From positions 197,457 to 261,456 of the forward strand of contig JAJEAD010000089.1 in the NCBI GenBank assembly GCA_022824305.1: 64,000 nt of DNA, given 5' to 3'. Source of the DNA: Gammaproteobacteria bacterium. Lineage in GTDB: Bacteria > Pseudomonadota > Gammaproteobacteria > HK1. A program made the position numbers and the translations under genes. The notes beneath the pieces were generated by a model. It was not told where the DNA came from, did not search any database, and was given only the letters and a program-made list of their open reading frames with translations. Positions 51,610 to 61,687 of this stretch are shown one piece after another (the stretch's first letter is position 1; every line of letters begins with the position of its first letter).

Positions 51610-53181
51610 ATGGCGACCGGAGCCTTCGCATGGGAGAGCGCCCTGTCGCGCCCGGAGGCGGGCGTTCGACTCGGCGACTTCGTGCGCGACCTCACGCGCG
51701 CGCGCCGGCTCCAGATCTTCGTGGAGCTGGCCGGTGGCGGGCTCTTCTTCGGGCTTCTCGCCGCCTGCGTCTCCATCCTGGCGACCCGCCTCTTCGAGCT
51801 TCCCTTTCCGGTGTGGCCCGCCGCCGGCGCCGCGCTCGCGCTGGGCCTCGTGGCGGCCGCCGGCCTGGCGTGGCGGCGGCGCCCCGACACCCTGCAGGTC
51901 TCGATACTCGCCGATATCGAGATCGGCCTCGAGCAGAGGCTGAGCACGGCGTGGGAGTTCGCCCTGCGCCATCCGGGCACCGCCCTCACGGCACGCCTTG
52001 CCGCTCAGGCGCTGGCCCGCAGAGTGCCGATGACGAATATCGTGTTCCCGCTTCGCATCAGCGTCTGGGGGCGCCTCGCACCGCTCGCCGCGCTCCTGCT
52101 CGCGCTGGTCGCCCTCGTGGATCCGGGATGGCGCATTCAGGATCCGGTGGCGCCGGTCGATCCTCTCGTCGCCGAGGAAGGGGTGCGCCTGAGGGAGCAT
52201 GGCCAGCGCATGGAGGAACAGGCCCGGCGGGAATCGTTGCCGCGGAGCCGGGAGGCGGCGAGCGGACTGCAGCGCCTCGGCGCGCGCATGGAGAGCGGCT
52301 CGAGCAGCCGGGAGCAGGCCCTGAGCCGCCTTCGAGAGCTCGATGCCGCCCTGGGAGGGGAACGCCGCGCGGTGCTCGCGCAGAGTCTGCCGGCTGCCGC
52401 CGCGGACCTCCCCCCCGGCACCCTGGCCGGGGCGCCGCTCTTCTCAGACGGGCGCCTCGGTGCGCTGCTCAGCAGCGTCCAGCAGGGCACTCTGACTCCC
52501 GGGGACCTCGAGATGCTGGGAAACGAGTCGACCTGGATTTCCGCCCTAGGGATCGCCCCCGAGGAGCTCGAGCAGGCGCTCGCCCGCTACGCTTCCGGCG
52601 AGCACGAGGCGCTTGCGCAGCTCCTGGAGACGCTCTCGGAGATGGACGGCGCGATTCGCGAGGCGCAGCTTCTCTGGGACGCCGAGCAGGTGGTGAGGCT
52701 CGCCCGGGAGAACCTCGGCGATGCGGGGGCGCTCCTCGGCTTCCCCGGTGAGCGGGGGGATGCCGCCGATCGCGGCGACGGAGCCCTCGCGCTCCTCAAC
52801 GCGAGGGTTCCGGTCCGGGCCGACGAGGACGCGGGACCCTTCTCGGCCGCGCTCAAGGCCCCCGGCCGGGGAATGGGAGTGCAGACCCCGTCGATCCCTT
52901 CCGTCTCGCCCCGCTCCCGGCGCACGCCGGACGAAGTGGCCCTGGAGATCAAGGGCCGCCCCGGTGAGGGCGACGTGTACCGCACCGAGGCCCGGGTGCT
53001 GCCGCGCGCGGGCCAGGTGTCGATACCCGCCGCGCTTCTCTCCCCGGAGTTCCACGGCGAGCTGGAGGCGGTGCTCGCGAAACAGAGTTACCCGCTGCAC
53101 CAGAGGGAACTGGTCCGGCAGTACTTTCTCCGGCTGAGTCAGGGGACGAGCGAAGGCCGGACAGCGAAGGACGCACCGTGA
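51610..53181 (+). CDS. DUF4175-like membrane protein with coiled-coil region
   Basis: 523 residues. Two N-terminal helices (GLFFGLLAACVSILATRLFE, AAGAALALGLVAAAGLAWRR), a short cytoplasmic-looking loop (ILADIEIGLEQRLSTAWEFA), a third helix near residue 155, then a long charged helical region (EEGVRLREHGQRMEEQARRE) and a Pro/Arg linker. The layout resembles DUF4175-type proteins found next to MoxR/VWA operons, though the match is by architecture only. It ends by overlapping the MoxR start (GTGA). Confidence 0.6.
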   Translation: MATGAFAWESALSRPEAGVRLGDFVRDLTRARRLQIFVELAGGGLFFGLLAACVSILATRLFELPFPVWPAAGAALALGLVAAAGLAWRRRPDTLQVSILADIEIGLEQRLSTAWEFALRHPGTALTARLAAQALARRVPMTNIVFPLRISVWGRLAPLAALLLALVALVDPGWRIQDPVAPVDPLVAEEGVRLREHGQRMEEQARRESLPRSREAASGLQRLGARMESGSSSREQALSRLRELDAALGGERRAVLAQSLPAAAADLPPGTLAGAPLFSDGRLGALLSSVQQGTLTPGDLEMLGNESTWISALGIAPEELEQALARYASGEHEALAQLLETLSEMDGAIREAQLLWDAEQVVRLARENLGDAGALLGFPGERGDAADRGDGALALLNARVPVRADEDAGPFSAALKAPGRGMGVQTPSIPSVSPRSRRTPDEVALEIKGRPGEGDVYRTEARVLPRAGQVSIPAALLSPEFHGELEAVLAKQSYPLHQRELVRQYFLRLSQGTSEGRTAKDAP

Positions 53182-54188
53182 ACGCCGCAGGACACGAAGA
53201 GAGCATGGACCAGGCGCTGGAGCGCCTCGACGCTCTGCAACGCGAGATCGATCGCCGCATTGTGGGCCACCGGGCGGTGATCGAAGGGATCCTGGCCGGG
53301 CTCCTCGCGGGGGGACACGTCCTGCTCGAGGGCGTGCCCGGCCTCGGCAAGACGCTCCTGGTCAAGAGCCTGAGCGATGCTCTGCAGCTCGAGTTCGCCC
53401 GTATTCAGTTCACGCCCGACCTGATGCCGGCGGACATCATCGGCACCCAGATGGTGATGCTGGACGAGGGAGGAGGACGCCACTTCAGCTTCCAGCCCGG
53501 GCCGGTGTTCACCCAGTTGCTTCTCGCCGACGAGATCAACCGCGCGACGCCGAAGACCCAGTCCGCGCTCCTCGAGGCGATGGAAGAGAAGAAGGTCACG
53601 GTGGGCCGAACCGGCCACTCCCTGCAGGAGCCCTTCATGGTGCTGGCGACCCAGAATCCGATCGAGATGGAAGGCACCTACCCTCTCCCCGAGGCACAGC
53701 TCGATCGCTTTCTCCTCAAGCTGACCGCGTCCTTCCCCGAGGCGGAAGACCTGTCGCGCATCGTCGATCGCACCACCGGCAGCGCCCTGCCCGAGGTCCG
53801 CCCGGTGATGAGCGGCCCGGAGCTCGAGGAGCTCCGGGCGCTGGTGCGGCAGGTGGTGATTGCGGAGCATGTCAAGGGATACGCGATCCGCCTCGTGCTC
53901 TCGACCCATCCGGACCACCCGAGCGCCACGCCGCTGGCCCGGCGCTACGTGCGCCACGGCGCGAGCCCCCGCGGGGTGCAGAGCCTCGTCCTCACCGCCA
54001 AGGCCTTCGCCCTCTTCGCCGGGCGCCTGAACGTGAGCTTCGAGGACATCGAGGCGGCCGCGGCGCCCGCCCTGCGCCACCGCGTGCTCCTCAACTTCGA
54101 AGGCGAGGCGGAAGGGATCGGTGCGGAAGACCTCGTCGGGGAGCTCCTTCGGGAGACGCCGGTCGTGGAGGGAGGCGCCCGGGCGTGA
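53178..54188 (+). CDS. MoxR family AAA+ ATPase
   Basis: AAA+ chaperone-like ATPase of 336 residues. Walker A in LEGVPGLGKTLLVKSLSDAL, Walker B and sensor region in QLLLADEINRATPKTQSALL, sensor 1 in VLATQNPIEMEGTYPLPEAQ and the MoxR-type LDRFLLKLTASFPEAE. MoxR proteins act with VWA-domain partners in maturation or assembly of envelope or metal-enzyme complexes. GTG 53178 overlaps the upstream stop and its own stop overlaps the DUF58 start, so stoichiometric translation is expected. Confidence 0.94.
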   Translation: MNAAGHEESMDQALERLDALQREIDRRIVGHRAVIEGILAGLLAGGHVLLEGVPGLGKTLLVKSLSDALQLEFARIQFTPDLMPADIIGTQMVMLDEGGGRHFSFQPGPVFTQLLLADEINRATPKTQSALLEAMEEKKVTVGRTGHSLQEPFMVLATQNPIEMEGTYPLPEAQLDRFLLKLTASFPEAEDLSRIVDRTTGSALPEVRPVMSGPELEELRALVRQVVIAEHVKGYAIRLVLSTHPDHPSATPLARRYVRHGASPRGVQSLVLTAKAFALFAGRLNVSFEDIEAAAAPALRHRVLLNFEGEAEGIGAEDLVGELLRETPVVEGGARA

Positions 54189-55089
54189 CGGGAGCGAGCG
54201 CCGGGAGCGACCCGGAGCCCCTGCTCTTCGACGCGGAGTTCCTGCGCCGGCTGGAGCGGCTCGAGTGGGTGGCCCGGAGGGCGCTCAGGGGACTGCCCAG
54301 GGGCGAGCGCCGGACCGCGCGCCGCGGGCGAGGCCTCGAGTTCGACGACTTCCGGCGCTACCAGCCGGGGGACGATTTCCGTTACATCGACTGGAACATC
54401 TTCTCCCGCCTCGATCGGCTGGTGGTGAAGCTCTACACCTCCGAGGAGGACATGACGCTCCATCTCGCGGTCGATTGCAGCGCGAGCATGGATTTCGGGG
54501 AGCCCTCCAAGTTCGACTATGCGAGGAGGCTGGCCGCCGCCCTGGGGTTCATCGGCCTTCACCACCTGGATCGGGTGGTGGTCACGACCTTCGCGGACGC
54601 GCACCGCGCCGGGCCGCCGGCTCTCGTCGGCCGCCGGCAGCTCACCACCCTGCTCGACTTTCTCTCCGCTCTGCGCTGCGCGGGCAGCACGCGTTTCGAT
54701 GCTTCCCTGCGCGAGCTGGCCGCGAGCGGTCGAGGGGCCCGGCTCGTGGTGGTGATCAGCGACTTCTCCGTCGACCGGGGACTGGAGGAGGGGCTCGACG
54801 CCCTCAGGCACCGGGGCCACGACGTGGTGGCGATGCAGGTGCTCTCCGAAGAGGAGATAGCGCCGCCTCTCGACGGTGCGCTCGAGCTCGTCGACGCCGA
54901 GAGCGGTGAAGTGCTCCGCGCCACCGTCGACGCCCGCCTCCGCGCCCTGTACCAGGAGCGCCTGGACGAGGCGCTGCGAGCCCTGGAGGCCTGGTGTCTC
55001 CGCTCGGGCGTCGAGTACCTGCGGACCAGCACCGCCATCGCTTTCGAGGACCTGGTGCTCAAGTACCTGCGCCAGAGCGCTCACCTGCG

Positions 55090-55093
<4 letters not shown>
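54185..55093 (+). CDS. DUF58 domain protein (VWA-like, MoxR partner)
   Basis: 302 residues with the DUF58 signature DFRRYQPGDDFRYIDWNIFS followed by RLDRLVVKLYTSEEDMTLHL and a VWA-like metal site LAVDCSASMDFGEPSKFDYA. Typical partner of MoxR ATPases, forming part of a presumed envelope complex. No membrane segment is evident. GTG 54185 shares 4 bases with the MoxR stop; the gene's own TGA overlaps the ATG of the next one. Confidence 0.92.
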
Positions 55094-56982
<1,889 letters not shown>

Positions 56983-57060
56983 AGGCTCGAGTCCGCGACA
57001 ATTCCCGGTAAGCGAGCTTCGTGGCGAGGAGCGGAAACGCCGCGCGGACGCCCCGCCCCC

Positions 57061-58740
57061 TCAATGCGTGCGTCGCAGGCTCGTGATCTGCCTGCCGATG
57101 TCGGCGAAGGCGGCTTCGAGGCTCTCCGGGGTCGCGTTGTTGAGAAAGACGTAGGTCCCGGCCGGATCGTCGCCTTCGCTCGAGCACTCGCGCAGCGTGC
57201 GGCCCAGCTCCCCCGTCACTTCGCCCGGCGGCATGGCCGCGATGACGAAGATCTCGGTGCCCTCGGCCTTCGCGAGCGCGCAGGCGTCGCCGCGCGGCAC
57301 CCCGCCGCCGGTCTCGCAGGCCGGGTCGCCGGGCTCCATGCACTGGGTGTCCGCGCCGTCGGTGAGCAGCACGATGGCCTTTCGCACCTCCGCGTTACCT
57401 TCCTCGTCGGGGTCGACGGGGTGGACGGCGCCGCCCCACACCGACTTCCAGGAGTGAGAGAGCAGTCGCTGCCCCCAGAGGACGCCGAGCGCGGAGTGGG
57501 TCTCCCCCGTGTCCGCTTCCAGCCGCCCGATGGCCGACTCGATCGCCCTGCGCTCGGAAGTCAGGGGAAGGATGGGCGGCGGCTCCGCCTCGCAGCCGTA
57601 CTGGACCGCGCGGGCCTGCTGCCGGTGGCCCGGCTGGACGCTCGTGTCGTCGTAGCAGAACTGCCGCCAGAATCCGTTCGGCAGGGGCGGCGCGAGGCAC
57701 TGGTAGGCGAATCCGTAGACGGCAGGGTAGAAGCCCTGGGCGAAGGGGGCGTACGAGGGGAGATCGAGCGCGGTCCCGACGGGGGCGAAGTCCGCGCGCC
57801 CTCCCCCGGAGATGCGATGCTCGTCCAGGCAGCCGTTCCAGGTTGTCCCGTCCTGGAAGGGCAGGTCCTGGTCCTCGCCGCGCGAGAGGCACTCCGGCGC
57901 CGGCGTGCACTGGTACGTCTTGGCGTAGCGGCGCGACTCCGGGTACTTCGCCCAGCCCTTGCGCTCCCATTCCCCCCGGGCGCTCCCGTCGAGGCGGACG
58001 CTGTGATGCCATGGCACCACCCCGACCGCCACTCGCCTCGACTCGTCGGGATTCAGGATCGCGACCAGGTTGGCGGCCGCCCGCTTCACGGTGTTGATGC
58101 GGTTGTCGGGACTGTGGTGCGCCCAGTTGCCTTCGAGGTCGCGGCGCATCGAGCCGCTGATGTCGATGGCGAGCACCACCTCGATCGGGTTGACCTCCGC
58201 GCCCACGCCGGCCTCCACCGCGATGCCGTCCTCGGGCCCGGCGTAGTCGAGGAGCAATGTGGAGAGCAGCGTGCCCCCCAGGTCGGCCCTTGCCGCGACG
58301 TCGACGACCCCCGCCGCGCGGTCCACCATGAGTGAAACCTCGAGGGTCTCCTCCATGCGACGGCGCGCGTCCGCGGACAGGTTTCCCGACACGTTGAAGC
58401 GCACGTAGCGCTCCGCGGTCGGCTGCAGCGCGGCTTCGACCTCGCCGTCGCTCATGTTCGAGGGAAGCTCGAGCAGCTCGAGCGTGGCGGCGACCGCCGC
58501 CGCATCCGCGGCGCTCTTGAGCGCGTCGCGCTGACCCACCAGCCACAGATGATCGACGATGAGCGCGGTTCCTCCGAGCGTCATCATCACGAGCGCCGCG
58601 GCGGTGATAGCGGTGGCGCCGGCGCGCGTGTCGCGCAGGAAGAGGTCCAGGGGAGCGAGCGGACGCCGCCCGGATCCGCGTGCGCCATCGCTTGGCGCGC
58701 CCCGGGGCGACACCGGTCTCCCCTGCCGGTCGATGCTCAA
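57061..58740 (-). CDS. TadG-like pseudopilus/VWA protein
   Basis: 559 residues. After a 35-residue cytoplasmic tail, one TadE/TadG-type N-terminal helix (RAGATAITAAALVMMTLGGT), then SAADAAAVAATLELLELPSN, a VWA domain with DISGS in EVVLAIDISGSMRRDLEG (about residue 190), a long insertion rich in Cys and aromatic residues, and LLTDGADTQCMEPGDPACET near the end. Start is a TTG at 58740: it lies downstream of GGGAGG-type sequence, and no ATG gives a better N-terminus. Part of the Tad/Flp locus but transcribed opposite to TadE, TadF and Flp. Confidence 0.85.
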   Translation of the reverse strand: MSIDRQGRPVSPRGAPSDGARGSGRRPLAPLDLFLRDTRAGATAITAAALVMMTLGGTALIVDHLWLVGQRDALKSAADAAAVAATLELLELPSNMSDGEVEAALQPTAERYVRFNVSGNLSADARRRMEETLEVSLMVDRAAGVVDVAARADLGGTLLSTLLLDYAGPEDGIAVEAGVGAEVNPIEVVLAIDISGSMRRDLEGNWAHHSPDNRINTVKRAAANLVAILNPDESRRVAVGVVPWHHSVRLDGSARGEWERKGWAKYPESRRYAKTYQCTPAPECLSRGEDQDLPFQDGTTWNGCLDEHRISGGGRADFAPVGTALDLPSYAPFAQGFYPAVYGFAYQCLAPPLPNGFWRQFCYDDTSVQPGHRQQARAVQYGCEAEPPPILPLTSERRAIESAIGRLEADTGETHSALGVLWGQRLLSHSWKSVWGGAVHPVDPDEEGNAEVRKAIVLLTDGADTQCMEPGDPACETGGGVPRGDACALAKAEGTEIFVIAAMPPGEVTGELGRTLRECSSEGDDPAGTYVFLNNATPESLEAAFADIGRQITSLRRTH

Positions 58741-59037
58741 GTCGGTGTCTCCCTCCCCCGCCTCGACGTTCCGGCGCCCGATTCGATTACGACCCCGTCC
58801 CTGAGAGGTCTCCAAGCGAGTTCCCCTCCTGATGCCGGCCCTCCGTTCGGCTGCAATCGAATAGTAGGAAGCCGATTCGGGGCTGAACAGCCGATCTCCA
58901 ATATATTGAAGATTGGATATTCTGGCTGCCGGAGCGGCGGCAATTCGAGTGCTTCCGCTCCCGCGCTCTCCGTTGCGGGGACCGGGCACTAGGCCCTCCC
59001 GGCACGGCATCGATCGCGCGCCGGGCGCCTCATTGGA

Positions 59038-59062
59038 TTTTCTTGGGGGCGCCCCAAGAAAA
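59038..59062. repeat. 25-bp perfect palindrome
   Basis: TTTTCTTGGGG at 59038-59048 is exactly complementary to CCCCAAGAAAA at 59052-59062, with a 3-base centre (GCG). The polarity (T-tract at the 5' side, A-tract at the 3' side on both strands) is the reverse of an intrinsic terminator. A protein-binding site or cruciform is more likely. Confidence 0.9.
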
Positions 59063-59099
59063 CGGTATTGGGAAGGAGGCGCGGCGCTCGCTTAGGTTA

Positions 59100-59175
59100 G
59101 GGGAGTCGGTTCCCGCCTCGCCGGCTGACGGCCTTCCAAGTCCGCGCCGGAGGCGGAACCGGATTCGAACTCCCC
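59100..59175 (+). ncRNA. Long imperfect inverted repeat, possible structured RNA or element end
   Basis: Four consecutive helices can form: GGGGAGT (59100-59106) with ACTCCCC (59169-59175); CGGTTC with GAACCG; CGCCT with AGGCG; and CCGGC with GCCGG, about 23 pairs in all with small bulges and a 20-base loop (59126-59145). The 3' side includes GGATTCGAAC, whose complement GTTCGAATCC equals a tRNA T-loop, but no full tRNA fold is present. It lies about 110 bases before the HhH-like gene. RNA function is inference from pairing only. Confidence 0.4.
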
Positions 59176-59287
59176 TGGAGGGATATCGGGACACGCGTCC
59201 ACGTGTTGGTGCTCCGGCCCGGCCCGACCGGCGAGGCAAGGTCGTCGCCGGCGCCGGGCGCCCCTCCACGAGCCAAGGACACCGGAG

Positions 59288-60085
59288 ATGTCAGCAACCG
59301 CTTCCGAGGTCGGCAGAATCGTCGCCGCCGTCGTCCGCTCGATTCCACTCGACAAGCTCGAGCTCCCCGAGGAGTTCTTTCCCGCGCACTTGAGCGTGGC
59401 GCTCATCGAAGCCGTCTTCCGCTTCCGGCCCGGGCGCCGGGACGACCCCGCGGCGAGCGCCGAGCGCTACTGCCGCTACTTCGGAATCCCGCGCGCGCGA
59501 GCCCGGAGATGGAAGACGCCTCCGGCACATCGACAGGAGACTCTGGGGGAGCTGATTGCGCACTTTCGCGACATCGGGCTGGAAGGGATGAAGAGCGAGG
59601 TCTTCCGCGCCCGCCAGCGGCTGCCGGGTACGGGAATGGCGAGAGTGGAGTACGTCATGCACGCGGCGAAGGCGCTGCGCTGCCTCGGAATCGACGTCCT
59701 GCAGGACATGTCCTCACTGCCCGCGGAGGAGATCGAGGACGCCCTGCGCTCACCGTCTCCGATCGGCGATCAAATCGTCGAGAACCTGCTGATGTACACG
59801 AGCGACGACGACTTCGTCCGGGGGGACGGCCATGTGCGCGGCTTCGTGGGGGAAGCGCTCGGAGAGCGCGCTGTCTCCGCGGCGCGCGCGAAGTACCTGG
59901 TTCGGCACTCCGCCTACGAGCTCATCCTCGCTCCCCGATTTCTGTACCTCGAGATACGCCGTCACCGCCTGGCGCGCGAATCCCGTGCGCGAGCCCTTCT
60001 GCCCCTCGGAACCTTGCGCGAAGGAGAGGCGCCATCCCCGGAACGCGGCCTCGATGCCTGGGGCAAGTCTCCCGCCACGGGCTGA
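59288..60085 (+). CDS. HhH-GPD-like fold protein, function unknown
   Basis: 265 residues with no sure family name. The middle resembles DNA glycosylases of the helix-hairpin-helix class: AHFRDIGLEGMKSEVFRARQ, AAKALRCLGIDVLQDMSSLP, SPIGDQIVENLLMYTSDDDF and DGHVRGFVGEAL, where Asp180 would correspond to the catalytic Asp of the VDTHV motif in EndoIII-type enzymes. The Fe-S cluster Cys residues of EndoIII are absent, and the hairpin lacks a clean GxG. ATG 59288 has GGAG close by. The last 124 bases overlap the 3' end of lspA on the other strand. Could be a repair enzyme or a catalytically dead relative. Confidence 0.6.
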   Translation: MSATASEVGRIVAAVVRSIPLDKLELPEEFFPAHLSVALIEAVFRFRPGRRDDPAASAERYCRYFGIPRARARRWKTPPAHRQETLGELIAHFRDIGLEGMKSEVFRARQRLPGTGMARVEYVMHAAKALRCLGIDVLQDMSSLPAEEIEDALRSPSPIGDQIVENLLMYTSDDDFVRGDGHVRGFVGEALGERAVSAARAKYLVRHSAYELILAPRFLYLEIRRHRLARESRARALLPLGTLREGEAPSPERGLDAWGKSPATG

Positions 60086-60693
60086 GGTCGGGAACGGGCG
60101 ACCACGATCACGTAGGGCCCGAGCCTTGCCCGCACGAGGCGCGTGAGGCGGGGCGATGGCCGTCCGGTGGCGTCAGGTGAGCGGGCCGCCCGCACGCGCC
60201 GCGAGCGCATCCTGCCCTGAAGCGCCACCGCCCCCAGCAGGGCCATTCCGCCCAGCATGGAGAAGTCCGCGAAGTTCGCGAAGGCCCACACGTCGCCAAA
60301 GAGAGGACCGAAGCCGAGATAGTCCACCACCGCTCCGTTGATGCGGCTCATCGCGTTGCCGAGCAACCCGCCCGCCACCAGGGCGTAGCCGATCCCGATG
60401 GGCAGGTGATCGGTACGCGTCATTCGCCATGCCAGGTACGTCAGGGCGCCGCCCACGAAGGCCCAGAAGAGAACGGGAACCGCGGCCACGGGAAGCGACC
60501 CGAGGAAGATCCCCGCGTTGTGCCGGACTGAGAGCAAGAACCAGGACGTGACGTGCACCGGCTCCGTCAGGCTCGTCGCGGCCCACTCCTTGGTGGCGAC
60601 ATCGGCCCACAGCGCGACGACGGCGACCGCCAGCGCGAGGACCCAGGGGCTGATGCCCCGGCTGCGAGCCGGAACCTCCATGGGAGTTTCCAC
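59962..60693 (-). CDS. lspA: Signal peptidase II-like protein, divergent, with C-terminal extension
   Basis: Inner-membrane aspartyl protease that removes lipoprotein signal peptides. Four helices are visible and the family motifs occur in order: WADVATKEWAA, RHNAGIFLG, GGLLGNAMSRINGAVVDYL with catalytic Asp124, and ANFADFSMLGG with Asp143. Odd points: the usual GNxxDR reads GNAMSR (Ser116 for Asp), and an 80-residue Arg-rich tail (161-243) extends past normal family length and overlaps the HhH-like gene antisense. GTG 60693 is chosen because AGGAGAAGG lies 5 bases upstream; ATG 60681 is an alternative. ileS, the common neighbour, is absent. It could be a paralogue rather than the main LspA. 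Confidence 0.85.
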   Translation of the reverse strand: METPMEVPARSRGISPWVLALAVAVVALWADVATKEWAATSLTEPVHVTSWFLLSVRHNAGIFLGSLPVAAVPVLFWAFVGGALTYLAWRMTRTDHLPIGIGYALVAGGLLGNAMSRINGAVVDYLGFGPLFGDVWAFANFADFSMLGGMALLGAVALQGRMRSRRVRAARSPDATGRPSPRLTRLVRARLGPYVIVVARSRPQPVAGDLPQASRPRSGDGASPSRKVPRGRRARARDSRARR

Positions 60694-61000
60694 GTTGCCT
60701 TCTCCTGGCGAGCGATTCCACGAAGGCCCTATACTATCCGCGGAACGAACTTCAGAAACAATTAACAATTGGTCAGTTCGTTCCCACACTCCGGTTAGCA
60801 CTCGTGAGCATAAGACATACTTATGGTCTGTAAATCAGATCTGCATATGTCCATTATGTCGATAGAGTCGCCAGCAATGGTGACATGTGTGACACAGCAT
60901 ATCCAATGCTTATAATATTCCTGGCTGTCTTCTAGAAATCCTTGTTTTCCCTATCATTCATTCGTTGCTGAGCCAGCGGCGAAGGGTAGAGCGGGAACGC
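60694..61000. other. AT-rich divergent regulatory region of the Tad genes and lspA
   Basis: About 300 bases, clearly lower in GC than the rest of the window. Dyads: GAACGAACT (60743-60751) with AGTTCGTTC (60775-60783) enclosing CAATTAACAATTG (60759-60771); CATAAG (60809-60814) with CTTATG (60820-60825); CAGATCTG (60836-60843); CATATG (60844-60849). A sigma-70 promoter follows at 60889-60916. The cluster of palindromes suggests binding of one or more regulators. Confidence 0.65.
60889..60916 (+). promoter_or_regulatory. Sigma-70 promoter for the TadE/TadF/Flp genes
   Basis: GTGACA (60889-60894, five of six to TTGACA), a 16-base spacer and a perfect TATAAT (60911-60916). Transcription would start near 60923 and give a leader of about 78 bases before ATG 61001. 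Confidence 0.7.
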
Positions 61001-61651
61001 ATGGTCCTTTCTCAGAAGGGAAGCCGGAGGGCATCCCGGAGGCCGGGCACTGCCGCCGGAGCAATGGCGAAGGGAGCCGGCCACGGCCGCCCGGCGCTTT
61101 GCTCCGGGATGGATGGCCGACGCGGCGGGAGCTCGTTCTTCCGCGAGAGCCGCGGCGCCGTGGCGGTCGAAGGGGCTGTCGCGATCTCGATCCTCGTCGC
61201 CGCGTTCGCGGGACTGATGGCGATCGTGCAGGAAAGCTACTCCAGCGACCGCCTGGGACGGGCGGCGCGCGCCGCGGCCCAGGCAGTCGCGCTCGATGCG
61301 AGCGCCGACCCCTGCGCGGCGATTCGGCGGGAGTTCAGGCTCCCGGAGAGCTTCGATTGCGGCGCGCGATGGCTCATAAGCGTTCACCAGGGCCTCCACC
61401 CCTCCGAGCTCTCCTCTGTCCTCGCTGACGCTTCCGCCGAAGCCGGTGGGGCCGGCGAGATGGTCATGGTGCGCATCGCGTGGAGCGATGGCACCGAGGC
61501 GACGGAAGGAACGACGATGGAGGGCACGGGCGGCGTCGGCCTCCCGGAAGGGGAAGAGGATCTCCCGGAGTCGGAGGAGCCCCGGGGTGACGCCCGGCCC
61601 TTGCCGACGGTCGCGATGGGCGTCGCCCGTAGCGAGCCGGACGCGGGCTGA
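61001..61651 (+). CDS. TadE-like pseudopilin
   Basis: 216 residues. A basic N-terminal stretch precedes a TadE-type helix beginning RESRGAVAVEGAVAISILVA with the Glu of pseudopilins, then SSDRLGRAARAAAQAVALDA and a periplasmic domain with two Cys (DPCAAIRREF, SFDCGARW). The tail is acidic (PEGEEDLPESEEPRG). TadE-like proteins are minor pseudopilins of Flp pili. Start is ambiguous: ATG 61001, 61064 or 61109 all lie upstream of the helix; 61001 has a GGGA site. Confidence 0.75.
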   Translation: MVLSQKGSRRASRRPGTAAGAMAKGAGHGRPALCSGMDGRRGGSSFFRESRGAVAVEGAVAISILVAAFAGLMAIVQESYSSDRLGRAARAAAQAVALDASADPCAAIRREFRLPESFDCGARWLISVHQGLHPSELSSVLADASAEAGGAGEMVMVRIAWSDGTEATEGTTMEGTGGVGLPEGEEDLPESEEPRGDARPLPTVAMGVARSEPDAG

Positions 61652-61687
61652 CACCACTCTCCCCTCGCATTCGAGGATGTGGACTCG

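Larger units (their letters stand above)
58741..59287. other. Divergent intergenic region with palindromes
   Basis: 547 bases between TadG-like and HhH-like genes. An AT-rich zone (58860-58920) contains TCCAAT (58897-58902) and ATTGGA (58912-58917), a possible operator near the TadG promoter. Two strong inverted repeats follow at 59038-59062 and 59100-59175, listed separately. No coding sequence was recognised. Confidence 0.6.

Noticed and set aside
59157..59175. tRNA gene suggested by a T-loop-like sequence
   Set aside because: The bases around it do not form a T-arm, acceptor stem or anticodon arm, and there is no CCA end.
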